Source: Hormiphora californensis
Lineage: Eukaryota; Ctenophora; Tentaculata; Cydippida; Pleurobrachiidae
Assembly: GCA_020137815.1 (NCBI GenBank)
Contig: CM035350.1
Location: forward strand, 6,347,697-6,411,696
Length of the DNA: 64,000 nucleotides
Direction: 5' to 3'
The first letter of the stretch is position 1. Each line of letters begins with the position of its first letter. The notes beneath the pieces are model-generated. The model was not told the DNA's origin. It ran no database searches and saw nothing but the letters and a program-made list of their open reading frames with translations. Shown in pieces: positions 21,772 to 35,407 of this stretch. Both the position numbers and the translations under genes were made by a program.

Positions 21772-23995
21772 ATGTCTGACTGTGCTGCTGCTAAAGTTAT
21801 GTTCTCCTTTTTTGATGATGATGGTAATGGTGGAATCACCCTTGTTGAGCTGAAGGAGGCCCTTGCTGGAGTTGGGGTGAAGTTTAGTGAGGAGGAGATC
21901 ACTGCCTTCTTCAACAAGGTAACACATACTATGGGGTCTGTAAGACACCCATACAAACACGATCGTCCTTATTAGGGCCGCTATAGCCCTATACATTATA
22001 ACGTGTTGGGCATAAAAAATGTCCCCGCTAGACTAGCATAGTTCCAGATACCGTAGAGCTCTAAAATTTTACACAGTTACTCTATGGGACAAATAAATAG
22101 GTTCCACAAAATTTCAGACTTTTCGCTCAAAGTTCATTTTTTTGATAGGAATGAACATGGTCATTCATTCCAAAAAACATGATTTTCCGGTCCAGAAGTC
22201 AAGCAATTATCTTTGGCTCTCAATTTTCTTTATAATGCGACCAAGAAAAGCCAAAACAGACAACCACAAGGGACACAGTGGTCATGCTTCTGACAGTTAG
22301 TCAGGTCATGTGATCCCCACCGAATCGAGAATTGCTAATCAGGCTGAGCGGGGAAGAATCACGTATCACAGTCGCTAATGAGGGATGTGTATCGAAAAAG
22401 CGACATGTGATTCGAGAGCACTTGGCTAAAAAGGCCACTTGTTAATGAGCTTCGGATCTCATGACCAATCGTCATCGTCATCCCTCATTAGCGGCTGTGA
22501 TACGTGATTCACCACCACTGAGCCTGATTAGCAATTCTTAATAACTTACACGATTCGGTGGGGATCGCATGACCTGACTAACAGTCAGAAACATGACCAC
22601 TGTGTGCCTTGTGGTTGTCCGTTTTGGCTTTTCTTGGTCGCATTTGAAAGAAAATTGAGAGCCAAAGACAATTGCTTGACTTCTGGACCGGAAAATCATG
22701 TTTTTTGGAATGAATGACCATGTTCATTCCTATCAAAAAAATGAACTTTGAGCGAAAAGTCTGAAATTTTGTGGAACCTATTTATTTGTCCCATAGAGTA
22801 ACTGTGTAAAATTTTAGAGCTCTATGATATCTGGAACTATGCTAGTCTAGGGGGGACATTTTTTATGCCCAACACGTTAGCTGAACGCTAAAATTCTCTG
22901 CTATAATTCCCTACATTTATTGGTACACATGACAGCGGGACCCCCGTGACAGATGTGGTGTATAATAATATAAGACAGCTGCCCAAATTATATTCCTATA
23001 CCTCCCGTCGCACCAGGCGGACGCACCAACCCCCACCAACCCCCTCCCCCGGCACCCACCCACCCCCTCCCCGGCTAACCATTAAACCCTCCCACCCACC
23101 CCCTCCCCCGGCTAACCATTCCCCCTTCAGTATGATACTGATAAGAATGGAGAGATTGATTTCAATGAGTTCGTTGCCCTGTCAATGGCACTGAGGACAA
23201 ACGCCATGTCTGCTGAAGAGGACGCCATGGCCAAACTCTTCGCTTCCATCGATGTTGACGGAAACAGGTATTTGGGGACGGGTTTTTGTTGGGTTGGTTA
23301 TTTTAGTGCCCATTTATTACTATTAGTTAGAAAATACATTCTCTATTTTAGTAGACCATTTTCGGTAGTCGGGATATAATATTTCTAAAGCTCGGTAACA
23401 TTGTCTTGGTTCCGGCACCAGACCCTTCCTGGCCTCTCTAGAATCTTTTCTTGAGAAAATTCCGAGATATATTTTCCTTCCTCGACCGTATCTCTCGTCG
23501 CGCCCCGGGTTAGAACATAACAACGTGATAACGGGTCTGGTGCTTATTAGACTCAGAGGTTAGCAGAAAGTGCATGGGGAGGGGTGATGAAGTAAAATAG
23601 AGCTAGGCGACAAGTAAAATTTTAATTGTTTAGTAATATAACGAGAGCGACGCTTCAGGGAGTGTAGGTTTACTGTGTTTGTGTGCTACCCTGTGCTAAA
23701 TAGTTGCTAGTAAGTCATTAGACACTACCATATCGACTCTGCACCCAGCTATAACTCCCCTCTTGTTCTCTCTTCCTTTCACTCTCACACAATCTCTCTG
23801 ACTCTCGTCTCACACCTCTTTCCCTCTCTCCCTCGCTGTCTTATTGTCACACTCCCCGGCGGTTCCCTAACTAGGAAACTAGAAAGGCTCTCTTCAGTCT
23901 TCATTCCAATGACCGACCATTCTTTTGAACATTATCCTCGACTCGTTCATTGTTCAATCATCTCTGTCTCTCTCACTCACTCTCTCTTTCTCTTG

Positions 23996-24078
<83 letters not shown>

Positions 24079-24622
24079 TCTCTCTTTCTCTCTCTCTCTC
24101 TCTAATTTCTCTCCATTGCTTCTGCACACAAGCAAACATCTCTTACTGATACCAATTTATCAGTGGTAGGTAGCTAATAACCGTTTGTGTCTGAATCGCC
24201 TGTCTAGATCACAATTTATCTAACCTCTCCCTCCCTTCCAGGTCGCTCTCTCACTCTGAGATCAGGGAGGGTATTGCTAGCTTCACTGGAAAGCCCGCTG
24301 ATGATGAAGAAATCACCAAGCTGATCAAACAGGTAATTGTTAAGAAACTTCCTTAAATTACGTGGCTTACGCGGCAGGACTATGCACCAAAAACGATTTA
24401 GTAGTTTCTGGTACTATTTTTTACCAACCTTGCAAATGAAAATTCGTACCTCCGGAGATCTTATTAGGATATATCAGATCGATTTTATTACCTAGATTTG
24501 TCCCTATATCTAATGAGCCCCTTCTCCCACAGTTGGATATTGACGGAGATGGTGAGATCAGTTACGAAGAGTTCTCCCAAAACATCCTCACCAAGATTGC
24601 ATTGGCTATCAAACAGGGATAA
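21772..24622 (+). CDS. Four-EF-hand calcium-binding protein (calmodulin-like)
   Basis: A 154-residue cytosolic Ca2+ sensor or buffer made of little but EF-hands. Four exons join in phase: 21772-21918, 23131-23267, 24242-24332 and 24533-24622. Loops are DDDGNGGITLVE, DTDKNGEIDFNE, DVDGNRSLSHSE and DIDGDGEISYEE. Each has Asp at positions 1 and 3 and Glu at 12, so all four could bind Ca2+; loop 3 has Arg at position 6, normally Gly, and may be weaker. The length is near calmodulin (149) but the sequence is clearly not calmodulin, as it lacks the calmodulin N-terminus and linker. Introns split it at or near EF boundaries. Intron 1 carries an 881-bp foldback element and intron 2 a CT microsatellite. 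Confidence 0.92.
21999..22879. mobile_element. 881-bp foldback element (MITE-like) in the EF-hand gene
   Basis: Two arms of about 430 bp are near-perfect inverted copies, starting TAACGTGTTGGGCATAAAAA and ending with its complement. The outermost TA on each side may be a TA target-site duplication, as with Tc1/mariner-related elements. No transposase frame is inside, so it would be non-autonomous. It lies entirely within intron 1. Confidence 0.85.
24000..24105. repeat. CT microsatellite
   Basis: About 50 CT units, slightly interrupted, in intron 2 of the EF-hand gene. Confidence 0.95.
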
Positions 24623-25579
24623 AGAGTTGCATCAGTAGGGGATCTGATTAATACCTTAACCAAGCCACAAACCCACAACACAGACTCTTAATAATATTGA
24701 TGTTTATTATTTCATGATCGATATCAGCTTTATTTGTGATCTAAACAAAAGATGCGTTTGAGTTGGTTTGTTGACGGAAGTGTGTCGGAATGATGAGAGA
24801 AGCTGATGAATTAATGCGAACAATATATCATGCTTCCTGCTAAATGCATCCCTCTCTCTCTCTTTTTTTCCTCCTGATTGAGCAATGAGCTCGGCAAAGG
24901 CTTCAGTCTCAAAAGAAAAGCCTCTTTCATCATGACACCACTAAGGGCCCTTGGTGACATTGACACCTAGTGCGACCGATATCGCACATGTGAAGCAGAC
25001 AGGTATCAATGGTACCACTAAGGGCCCTGCCCTATTATCAATATGACCTAGCTGCAGCTGTCGCCTGTAAAACAGCCCTCTCAATAGTCCTAACTTGTGT
25101 GGCTCACACCGCATTTTGTGGTTTCAAGTCCTAACATGCCAATTCACTGGCCTATATTAAAGAACTAAGTTGACACCCAAAGGACCAGACCATACCACAC
25201 CTCCACCGCCATGCCAGGGGTTTGGGAAACAAAGTAACGATAGACGAGTTTTCGATTGTAGTGAATTGCAATGAAGAATAGAAATATGAATGCAAGTTAT
25301 ATACAGAAACTTATCTAGAATCACATGACTGTTATCACTAAGACATTAAGACAAGTACTGGGTTATGGGGTGAGGCCTATATGAGGCGTGATACTCATGT
25401 ATAGTGGTATTGCTACTACCGTGTCAATACACACTATAACACCTATATGGTAGGTTTTCTCTCTCACAAGAATAGGGGCAAACTCCCTGGGGAACCTCTG
25501 CCCTAACTTCAACCACATACTACGTGGACAGGCGCAGTGGACCAGCCATGTACCCACTGTATGCACGAGGTACGGCTAA

Positions 25580-25730
25580 GGGACCAGTTACAAAATTTGA
25601 AACTGATGTCAGTTTCAACTCTGCAACTATACCAGCTACAAAATTTGAAACTGATGTCAGTTTCAATTTTGCAACTGGACCAGCTACAAAATTTGAAACT
25701 GATGTCAGTTTCAATTTTGCGCAACTGGAG
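25580..25730. repeat. Three tandem 51-bp modules with an internal palindrome
   Basis: Each module contains ACAAAATTTGAAACTGATG followed by TCAGTTTCAA, so TTGAAACTGA is mirrored by TCAGTTTCAA around a 2-bp centre. Spacing is close to 51 bp, and modules 2 and 3 are nearly identical. Confidence 0.85.
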
Positions 25731-25789
25731 CGTAATGACCACCATCTGACCATCTGACCACCATTTTGATCTCAAAAATCAAAATGCAT

Positions 25790-26086
25790 AGGGATCCCTA
25801 AAAAAGTTCAGTATTTACACAGCGTTTACACAGTCTTTACACAGTCGTTACACCCAGAGCGCCCGCGCCGCTCTGGGTGTAAAGACTGCGTCTTTCGCAC
25901 TCGATTTGCAGCGTTTTCGGAAACTTTTTTCGCCGCAGCGCTCAATTTACTCAATTGTGCAGCACACAATCCAATATTTTCTTAGAAAAAGCCGCAAAAC
26001 GCAGCACGCGCCGCTCTGGGTGTAACGACTGTGTAAAGACTGTGTAAACGCTGTGTAAATACTGAACTTTTTTAGGGATCCCTATT
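25790..26086. mobile_element. 297-bp foldback element (MITE-like)
   Basis: The terminal inverted repeats of about 85 bp begin TAGGGATCCCTAAAAAAGTT and end with the complement. The outer 12 bases are themselves palindromic. Arms include repeated TTTACACAGT words and reach CCAGAGCG. No coding capacity. Confidence 0.85.
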
Positions 26087-26256
26087 GTGAGCCACACAAA
26101 TTTCAGGTGGTAGAACAAATAGCACAAAATGGTTCATGGAAGGAAAATAAAAGGTCCACTGGACATTATGTTTTAAAAAGAGTCAAGAGAAAAAGGTAGG
26201 GTCCACACGAATAGACACATATGACACGTAACTGAGCAAATTATTGTCTCTTTTTC

Positions 26257-30105
<3,849 letters not shown>

Positions 30106-30111
30106 CCCGTC

Positions 30112-30280
30112 CACACCAGCTATAACAGGGTCGGGGGAAGTGTTAAATTGTGTGTAGGGGCTATAACAGGGTCGGGGGAGTATAGAATTGTGTGTAGAGG
30201 GCCGGGGTATTTGGGGAGTATAGAATTGTGTGTAGAGGGCGCCGGGCGGGGGTATTTGGAGAGTATAGGGTTGAGTGTTG
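30112..30280. repeat. Minisatellite upstream of DHX15
   Basis: Imperfect units of about 40 bp with GCTATAACAGGGTCGGGGGA and GTATAGAATTGTGTGTAGAG. On the coding strand the copies carry an acceptor-like CTGTTATAG that abuts the sequence before the ATG. The frame runs open through it but is repeat-derived. Confidence 0.75.
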
Positions 30281-30401
30281 GACATGGGCCAGGAGGGGGA
30301 GAGAAACGAGAAAATCAGTCGCTAAAATTAGTCAAATCTTGACTCAAAAAGCAAACATGGGGGATAAAGAAAATACACAAACACTAACAATATTTATATT
30401 A

Positions 30402-32048
30402 CTACAACTGGTTCACCATATTTTGAATATTCTGCTTCTCTTCATTAGTCTTATTGTCTTCTCCGTCCCCCAGGCTCTTGAGATACTCCTTCATCACATC
30501 TCGGATGGGCTCAATTGTCTCTCCCTTTAGGTTTAGAAGTTGTTTTACCCGTTCTGATATTGAACTGATACCAGCTGTGAAGACGCTGAGTATGATGTAA
30601 TCAAGTCTTTGGAGGGTGAACAATCCCGCATCAAGTCTCTTCATGTACGCCCTCTCCTCTCTCTCCCCCTCATCTTCCTCATCATCCTCATCTTCATCTT
30701 CTATCTCTTTATCAGCCTCCCGTACCTTGCCCAGATAATACAAATGCAACTCCACCAGCCGGTCTACCTTGAGGTGATCATCCTCTACAAACTTGTTAAC
30801 AATACGCTGCAGTTGAGATCCACTACAGTTCCGCAGGAGATGGGACACAATCGAGGTGACGTGCTCCACCCACTCCAGCTCAGTGAACCCTCCACGCTTT
30901 ACTTTCTTACCGGGGGTTTTCATGAAACAGGGAAAGAGCGACCGTAAACCGTAGACATCCACAAACTTAGCACAACAGTTAATACCCTCATCCCCTTGGA
31001 GGGCGAAGTTGAGCACCTTTAATGCGGGTGGTCTGGACATTTTCTTTTCCCTCAACATGAGCACCATTAATTCCACCCCCTCTCCCTTGAGGAATATTTC
31101 CCTGTTGGCTGGGTGAAGGAGAGAGAGGCACAGGGAATCAAATAGATTGTGTACCATCTCTTGCTCCTCTGATAATTGTGGGTTTCTTCTTTTGTACATA
31201 GCAAGGGCTTGTAGCATCGTATCGATGCCCTCAATTAGACCTAACTCAGCACGGTTAGACGTGGACGATTGGAGGAGTACCGCAAGCAGCTCACTGCAAT
31301 AAAGCTTGTTAGGATCGAACGACCTGACTTTTAGCCGGGTTAGGATCCACACCAATAAACCGTGTTTGAACGCTAAATGGGCCAGCTCGGGGTCAGCCTC
31401 AACTAGATTCTCTGCGATCCCCAGGACATTGTGAAGACCCTTCGATTCATCCTCGTTCTTTTCATCCAGTGTATCCAGTACCTGTACCAAGACAGACATT
31501 ATCTGACACTTCACCAGAGCCTGGACTAGCACAACACCCTCATCCAGCGCTTCACTGATTATATCAGGATCAGTTAACTCGTGTAACAGGTCTACTACCC
31601 CCAACACTATATCACTGTTAGTGTGGGTCAACATGGACACTATCAGTTTGATTCCACCTGCTTGGACTAACGTCGGATAGAGATGAGGTTGAGTGGCTAG
31701 TACCATGCAGTTCCCAATCTCCACGTGAAGCTCGATCTCACTCTCCATAAACCGCTCCGGTTGGTCACTGTGTTTGATCCTTAGCTCCTGATTTTTACCA
31801 TGTTTCCGCTCCAAATTACCCACCATCTTCTTGACCGCGGTCTCGTCCATCTCATCGCCTCCCTCCTTATCCTCCTCTAGCTCCATAACCAGGGCCAACC
31901 TCTCCTCGTCTGTCATCTCCTCGTAGGTCTTCCGGACAGGGGCCTCCACCGTCTTCCGCTTCAACATGTGCTCGTAGTCGTCATCCGCATCTACCCCCCT
32001 TTTGAGGGTCCGTGCCGGCTGGAAATCCAGCAGCTCCCCCACGTCCAT
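30402..32048 (-). CDS. CTNNBL1: Beta-catenin-like protein 1, Prp19/CDC5L-associated splicing factor
   Basis: An intronless 548-residue protein, close to the human length of 563. It is an all-helical ARM-repeat scaffold that binds the NLS of CDC5L and acts in the spliceosomal Prp19 complex. The N-terminus MDVGELLDFQP with a basic stretch (LKRGVDADDDYEHMLKRK) is the conserved N-terminal NLS region. Conserved blocks follow: KNQELRIKH, FMESEIELH, VVDLLHELTD, NKLYCSELLAVLLQ, NLFDSLC, FLKGEGVELM, LREKKMSRPPALKVL and RRLDAGLFTLQ-like MKRLDAGLFTLQ. An acidic EDEDEDDEEDEGE stretch lies near residue 470. Intron loss in a region of intron-rich genes is notable. It lies between UTP18 and DHX15, all on the same strand. 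Confidence 0.96.
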   Translation of the reverse strand: MDVGELLDFQPARTLKRGVDADDDYEHMLKRKTVEAPVRKTYEEMTDEERLALVMELEEDKEGGDEMDETAVKKMVGNLERKHGKNQELRIKHSDQPERFMESEIELHVEIGNCMVLATQPHLYPTLVQAGGIKLIVSMLTHTNSDIVLGVVDLLHELTDPDIISEALDEGVVLVQALVKCQIMSVLVQVLDTLDEKNEDESKGLHNVLGIAENLVEADPELAHLAFKHGLLVWILTRLKVRSFDPNKLYCSELLAVLLQSSTSNRAELGLIEGIDTMLQALAMYKRRNPQLSEEQEMVHNLFDSLCLSLLHPANREIFLKGEGVELMVLMLREKKMSRPPALKVLNFALQGDEGINCCAKFVDVYGLRSLFPCFMKTPGKKVKRGGFTELEWVEHVTSIVSHLLRNCSGSQLQRIVNKFVEDDHLKVDRLVELHLYYLGKVREADKEIEDEDEDDEEDEGEREERAYMKRLDAGLFTLQRLDYIILSVFTAGISSISERVKQLLNLKGETIEPIRDVMKEYLKSLGDGEDNKTNEEKQNIQNMVNQL

Positions 32049-32358
32049 CTTCTGGAGAAAATAGGGCCGGGGTTGTGTTAGGGCCGGGGTTGTGTTAAGG
32101 AGAGGGTTGTGTTAGGGAGGGGGTGGATTAGATTGCGGGTTAGTGAGACGGGTATATGTTATTGGCTCAGGTTAAGTGGTGGGTAAGTTCTAACGAACCA
32201 CGTACGATACAAAAAACAGATACAATTAGAGTTGTTGTTGTTGTTAAAAGTTCAATAACTTAGTCACCCTGACATGAAACACACTAGCTAAAAACAGGTC
32301 AATAAATTAATCAAAACACACCCCTACTATTTAAAGTACAAGCTGCCTCTTAACACGA

Positions 32359-34350
32359 CTAGAATGAGGGGTAATGATTGAGTCTGTAGAGAAGTGCTTG
32401 TCCCTTGCTGCTCCCAACTCCGATGTATCCAGAGTTCGGTGAAAAGTTTACAGAGTTGACGTAGTTCAGGGGCGTCTTGCCAGTGGGCCAGTTAGGTACA
32501 CAGTGAAGAGAGTGAAGGTTCACCAGTCTCAGGGCTTGTTTCACCTCCTAGTGGGAGGAGAATATATTAGATGAGCTGTGAAGCAGCAATTTTGGGGGGG
32601 TCTACAGCGAGTTTTGACAGTCAAAACTGTTAGAGAGTCTCCTTTTATTTTACAGAACAACTGAATATACAAACCTTGCTTGATATAGCGAGTAATTCTC
32701 CGGTTGAGTTAAAAGTAACGCTGCCCACACTTGTAGTTAGGTTCATTACCGCCCGGAGAGGGGTAGCAGATCGCTGGAGAAGTTCATCCCGGTTATAGAT
32801 GTTAACCACGCCACTATCGCTCCCTACTGCTAGATGTCGGTCTGATAAACCCACTGCTGTACAATGTAACGCTCCCTCGTCCTGGGGTGAGTGAGGGTGT
32901 TAGTTTTTCACGGGGAAAACTGTAATTAATTAACTAATTAGTAGTGCAATTACCTGAAAACACTATAGTTAGTTAATTATCTAATTAGTGCAATTGCCTG
33001 AAAACAATGTAATTAGTTAATTATCTAATTAGTGCAATTACCTGAAAACAATGTAATTAGTTAATTATCTAATTAGTGCAATTACCTGAAAGTCACTGAT
33101 TGGTTTCCATGTCCTTGTGTCCCAATAAGTAAGGAAACCTCCCTGACCGCCCGTCACAAAATGATGCTCGTCCACAAACATGCTGCAGTTGATCCTGGTC
33201 CTGTGTGTCACACACTTCACGATTTGTTTGTCAATAGCACTAAACAAGGCAAACATCCCATCCTGGCCCTGGAAACCAATGTACTGGGAGGACAGTGAAA
33301 AGTTCTTGTAATGTAGGGAGGGCTTGTTTCGTACCCCAGCCATCTTCGTGCCTGTACACTTGTTCAGGTCGAACGTGTAAAAGTGGGGCCGTTTGGAGCC
33401 CAGGATCACCTCCTCGCCCCCTGATTTGGTGAACCGAGCACAGTCGATTGGGAAATTCGGAAAGTGTTGGCGATGGAGGTGCCTGTTGTTCTCTCCATCA
33501 ACCTCAAATAAATCTAAAGACTTTGAGTATCCTGCCACAAATCCCACCGTGGCAGAGGGGTGAAATTCCAGGGACTTGATTACACAGTTCGCTGCCTTTC
33601 GGAAGTTCAAGTTTTTACACCGGCTGACAGCTAGTTTTTTGGTCGGAAGAGTCTTGCTGGTCTGTGTGAGGGATCCAGTAGATGCGAGAAGGGCTGATTG
33701 TTGTTTGGGCTTTGTGGCCCAGTTAGGTGTCGCATGGATCTTGGTGTACTGAGGTGGGGATAATGATTAGAACGGTGTCATCTCAAAACATCTCAATCAT
33801 ATTATATCAGAACACGGTATATCAAACGCGATTATTGTACCTGATTTCTTAGTCGTTCCTCCAGTTGCCGCCCTGTTAGTGTCTTATTCTCATCTACGAT
33901 CTTTAGCTTTTTGGTGATGTTGCTATCCCCTAACTCAACCTCCCTTTCTCCCTCATCCTCGTCGCACCATACTGGCCTCTTCTCTCCTCTATCTATCACA
34001 AACAGTTCCTCCTCCCCTGCTTCTCCGTCTGTGGGGTGTGTCAAGTAAACTGGAAAAAAAGATAAACATAAAGGGGTAGAATTTGGTGATGAAATCCCCT
34101 ATTATGTTCGCAGGCTTCGTTTAGCCGCGCTGCGTGCAGCTACAGTGTAGGGGTGACCGCGTCACCAAGGGTAAAATAAGAAATAAGATTTACCTTGGAA
34201 TTTAGACTCAAGCTGACCAAACAACTCCTCAGTCAATTCAGCTTCTTCATCCTCCCCCTCCTCTCTGGGGGCTGGTACTGCAGTGGTCTGTTTAGTATCG
34301 ATCATAAACAGATCCCTGTCCGCCACATCTTCTATTCGACCACCCAACAT
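32359..34350 (-). CDS. UTP18: U3 snoRNA-associated protein 18 (WD40, small-subunit processome)
   Basis: Nucleolar WD40 β-propeller subunit of the UTP-B complex needed for early 18S pre-rRNA processing. Five exons join in phase: 34350-34194, 34049-33841, 33748-33086, 32881-32675 and 32547-32359, giving 474 residues. The N-terminal 120 residues are acidic and disordered, with two short look-alike segments, DRDLFMIDTK and EEELFVIDRG. The propeller begins near VIKSLEFHPSATVGFVAG and includes NFSLSSQYIGFQGQDG, FVTGGQGGFLTYWDTRTW, LAVGSDSGVVNIYNRDELL and the last blade NFSPNSGYIGVGSSKGQALL ending HYPSF. This ordering matches UTP18/WDR50. A 44-bp repeat copies the exon 3 donor four times. Confidence 0.95.
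32940..33090. repeat. 44-bp tandem repeat carrying the UTP18 exon 3 donor
   Basis: About four units spaced 44 bp. On the coding strand each has CAGGTAATTGCACTAATTAG (one copy reads CAGGCAATTG). The copy at 33085 is the authentic donor. Units add ATAATTAACTAATTACATTG. Confidence 0.9.
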
Positions 34351-35407
34351 TCTGTGCTAAACAAGAGAGAGAAGGATCAATTATTTGTAATATTCATCTA
34401 CTTGGTCGGTGGTATTAGTCTTGGAGATAAAATGTGAGAGAGAAAATACAAACAGCGATATATCGAACTTTTTTAAAAAATAAAATTGAGCAGAAGGGTT
34501 TATGATTACATTTTGGACACACTCTGCTCTGCACTACATATTGGTAGAAATAACTGCCGTTTCCACACACACACATACTGACAATTAGTAGGGTCGATAA
34601 CTACATCGACCTCTCCCAATTGTTCCAGTTTTTGTTACATCTGTTTGGAGCCTCGACACGACCTCTAAACAGGTGTTACTTTTTCACCAACTGTTTTCAT
34701 CTTGGTGTAATCAGCAGTTGAAATGTTGCTGATCATAACAAAAACCGAACTATTTTTTTTCAACTTGGGGTAAAACCATGGGTGTCAAAAGTTAGCTCTA
34801 GGTCCCCTGAGTAACCATCCGGAGACTCTAAGAGATATTTCAAGCCGTTCTCCTGTAATCATTAATCCCGGTAGAGCACATATTTGAGTATGGACGTACG
34901 TGCATACTGCCTACTACCCCTATCTTTAATTTATACGTTATTGTAGCAATCTCTCCTCGCGTGCTCTCTTTTCTGAAGATCCCCCTTTCCCCTTCTAAAG
35001 TTACAAAAGAGAGCACGCGAAGAGAGATTGCTACAATAACGTATAAATTAAAGATAGGGGTAGTAGGCAGTATGCACGTACTCAAATATGTGCTCTACCG
35101 GGATTAATGATTACAGGAGAACGGCTTGAAATATCTCTTAGAGTCTCCGGATGGTTACTCAGGGGACCTAGAGCTAACTTTTGACACCCATGGTTTTACC
35201 CCAAGTTGGAAAAAAATAGTTATGATCAGCAATATTTCAACTGCTGATTACACCAAGATGAAAACAGTTTGTGAAAAAGTAACACCTGTTTAGAGGTCGT
35301 GTCGAGGCTCCACACAGATGTGACAAAAACTGGAACAATTGGGAGAGGTCGATGTAGTTATCGACTCTACTAAATCACACACTGTCTGAATGAGGGGGGG
35401 GGGGTGT
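34351..35407. other. Intergenic region between UTP18 and the KH protein gene
   Basis: Nearly all of it is the foldback element at 34580-35372. No coding exon is present. The foldback ends about 36 bp past the KH gene stop codon. Confidence 0.6.
34580..35372. mobile_element. 790-bp foldback element downstream of the KH protein gene
   Basis: Arms of about 390 bp are inverted copies: the left contains GTCGATAACTACATCGACCT and the right AGGTCGATGTAGTTATCGAC. The inner part around 34955-35030 has TCTCTCCTCGCGTGCTCTCT mirrored exactly. The left arm has a 10-20 bp insertion relative to the right near 34740. No reading frame inside matches a transposase. Confidence 0.85.

Larger units (their letters stand above)
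24623..26256. other. Intergenic region between EF-hand gene and DHX15
   Basis: Contains a duplicated ACCACTAAGGGCCCT motif (24948 and 25014), a triplicated 51-bp module (25580-25730) and a foldback element (25790-26086). No coding exon was recognised. The 3' ends of both neighbours converge here. Confidence 0.5.

Noticed and set aside
23909-24169. Ser/Leu-repeat frames, also at 13717, 45560, 53550 and 57706
   Set aside because: Translations of CT/GA microsatellites on one strand or the other.
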